Shown piece by piece: positions 62,480-64,000 of a stretch of 64,000 bases of DNA. The first letter of the stretch is position 1; each line of letters starts with the position of its first letter. The stretch is taken from positions 186,001-250,000 of the forward strand of contig JAIXMP010000004.1 in the NCBI GenBank assembly GCA_025677815.1, read 5' to 3'. The position numbers and the translations under genes are program-made. The notes under the pieces are model-generated. The model made no database searches. It saw nothing but the letters and a program-made list of their open reading frames with translations, and was not told where the DNA came from. The DNA comes from Phascolomyces articulosus. Lineage: Eukaryota; Mucoromycota; Mucoromycetes; Mucorales; Lichtheimiaceae.

Positions 62480-63690
62480 AACACAATGACATTGTACCCA
62501 AACAGTAGATGAATTTCATTTTTAAAAAAAGACATCCTGATGAAGATAAAAATAATAATTGGCAAAAAATACAAACAACTGGATTAAGCATGGGCATGAA
62601 GCATATTGGAAAAAGAATATGAATATTTCAGGATCAAAGAAAAAGACAATTCTACTGATTCAGATGAAACCATCACCTGAATGCGAAAACTCAAAGATAA
62701 AAAAAAAGGACTAAGGAAACGCCCAACTCGCTTCCGCCCAACAAAAGCAACCATCATCAAAGTAATAAAAAATCAAGTAAGAAATTGACCAATCTTCTTG
62801 ACTTGAAATGTTATTCGAATAGTAACTTGCTCTTTTCTGCTTTACCTACTTTCCTATTTTATTTTCACAGACTGCCATCATTATCCTTTTGAAAAACAAC
62901 ACCGCTTTGGCAGCAAGAAGAGGGTCCAATGCTGGAATTAATCTATAATTTTAATTAACTTTCGCCATCCATCCATAGATCCTAGTTCTTTGAGATAAAA
63001 CGAGCCCTAAAGTTTTATATAAAGATTATTGAAAAAAAAAAACCAATATTTAATGTCCCAGGTAATTTCTTCTTCTTTTACCTGAACCATTCCAATAATA
63101 CGATGTTGGAGATATCAAAAAGTTATTCTATTATGTAATCAACCCCCACGCCAATAATTCCTATCCCCGACATAAATGCTCTTTATCTTTTTCTTTTCAT
63201 AATAAAGCATATCATCGTTAGAAAGTCTCTACTTTGGGATTTATGAATATTAATTTTGTTTTGTGGGTTGTTTTTTTTTGTTTTAATCAAAAAATCAAAG
63301 GTTAAAGAAAAAAATGTAAAATTTTATTTTTTACTGCTATTTCTCAATAAATTATAAACTCATTAACGATAATATTCCCTATACTAATAACGTGATAAAA
63401 ATACCAAGATAGTAAACTAAAATGAGTACCACATAGAGTAGAGAAGAATAGGCATCCAGTGATTCCAACGAATTCCAAATTCAATATAATATTAGCAACT
63501 TTTATTGATCATCATGTTTTTCATCAATTTTGAAGGTGATGAATTACTGCCACGGGGGTTACTAATAAATACAATATTTATAGAGCGTTGTATGCGCATT
63601 TCATTATTTTTTTTAGATTCGAATACATTAGCTATTTCTTATTATTATTCTGTGTCAATAGTAATTGTACCTTATTGGGCATCGAGTTAC
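62480..63690. other. Gene-poor stretch between the two family copies
   Basis: A basic stretch at about 62640-62790 reads as RKRPTRFRPTKATIIKVIK in one frame, which may be the eroded 3' part of copy 1. The rest is AT-rich with no supportable gene. Confidence 0.3.
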
Positions 63691-63930
63691 GAAGAAAAAA
63701 CCTGGTAGTAGCAGGGTAGCCTTTCATTTTAAAAGTGAATGGGCATGACCGCAGTCGGAAAAACGATGGATAGAAATTCGATCAAAGCTACATATGTATA
63801 TGGTATAAAATCATCCAAAGTTTTGAAAGACATAGTGTGTAATATTTTTCTTGAAGGATCCGTCGCCCACGTGAAATTTAACTGCTTGGTTTCATTATAC
63901 TTGGTAAACCATCAATCTATACATATACAC
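63691..63930 (+). pseudogene. Decayed gene-family copy 2
   Basis: MGMTAVGKTMDRNSIKATYV then YGIKSSKVLKDI aligns without gaps to the copy 1 segment MGTTEASKTTDMDSTKVTVE then YGIKTPKVLNEM. Upstream, a frame-shifted KPGSSRVAFHFKSE matches KTGSKVDLLFKNEINE. Downstream, IILGKPSIYTYT matches IVPGKYHSYT around the same splice-donor position. Two stops and frameshifts show it is not functional. Copies are in the same orientation about 1.6 kb apart. Confidence 0.5.
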
Positions 63931-64000
63931 GAACCACACACCATACTACATAATAACGATGCGTATTATTTTATTTATAGAATCAATAACACTACTAACT

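Overview
The window looks like nuclear DNA of an early-diverging filamentous fungus, most likely Mucoromycota (Mucorales-like). This rests on AT-rich sequence, many short GT-AG introns (about 55-150 nt), tiny 5' exons, and a gene set that fits: NF-X1/FAP1, VAC8, PEP7/rabenosyn, PEX19, MIA40, a cytochrome-b5-fused delta-9 desaturase, an SPX-RING protein and a secreted GH5 mannanase. The genus cannot be named from sequence alone. All exon models were built by hand from splice sites and reading phase.

Layout. 0-8.4 kb: 3' part of FAP1 (+), an aldo-keto reductase (-) and an Opy2-type membrane anchor (+). 8.4-14.2 kb: no recognisable gene. 14.2-17.7 kb: nine-exon PEP7/VAC1-type FYVE protein (-) and a small unknown gene (-). 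17.8-23.7 kb: gene-poor, with an inverted-repeat element, a decayed minus-strand gene and a second small palindromic element. 23.8-29.7 kb: seven-helix membrane protein (+) converging on eleven-exon VAC8 (-). 32.9-34.8 kb: SPX-RING protein ending in a CaaX box. 36.1-36.9 kb: ribosomal protein uL5 (RPL11). 36.9-41.6 kb: no recognisable gene. 41.7-49.3 kb: RLP7-like ribosome biogenesis factor, endo-beta-mannanase, PASK-like kinase (all +) and MIA40 (-). 49.3-53.1 kb: a TA-flanked 81-bp MITE and a broken gene. 53.1-60.0 kb: PEX19 (+), delta-9 desaturase (-) and a BCS1-like AAA ATPase (-). 60-64 kb: an X-box-like palindrome and two decayed copies of one gene family.

The genes are individually transcribed and form no operon or metabolic cluster. 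Several concern membranes and organelles: VAC8 and PEP7 serve the vacuole/endosome, PEX19 the peroxisome, MIA40 the mitochondrial intermembrane space and OLE1 the ER. This is probably chance neighbourhood. I found no convincing new multi-gene system. The best leads are the CaaX-tailed SPX-RING ligase, the exon-per-ARM-repeat structure of VAC8, the CHCHD4-like MIA40 without a membrane anchor, the unassigned seven-helix protein, the decayed gene-family copies and the small inverted-repeat elements.
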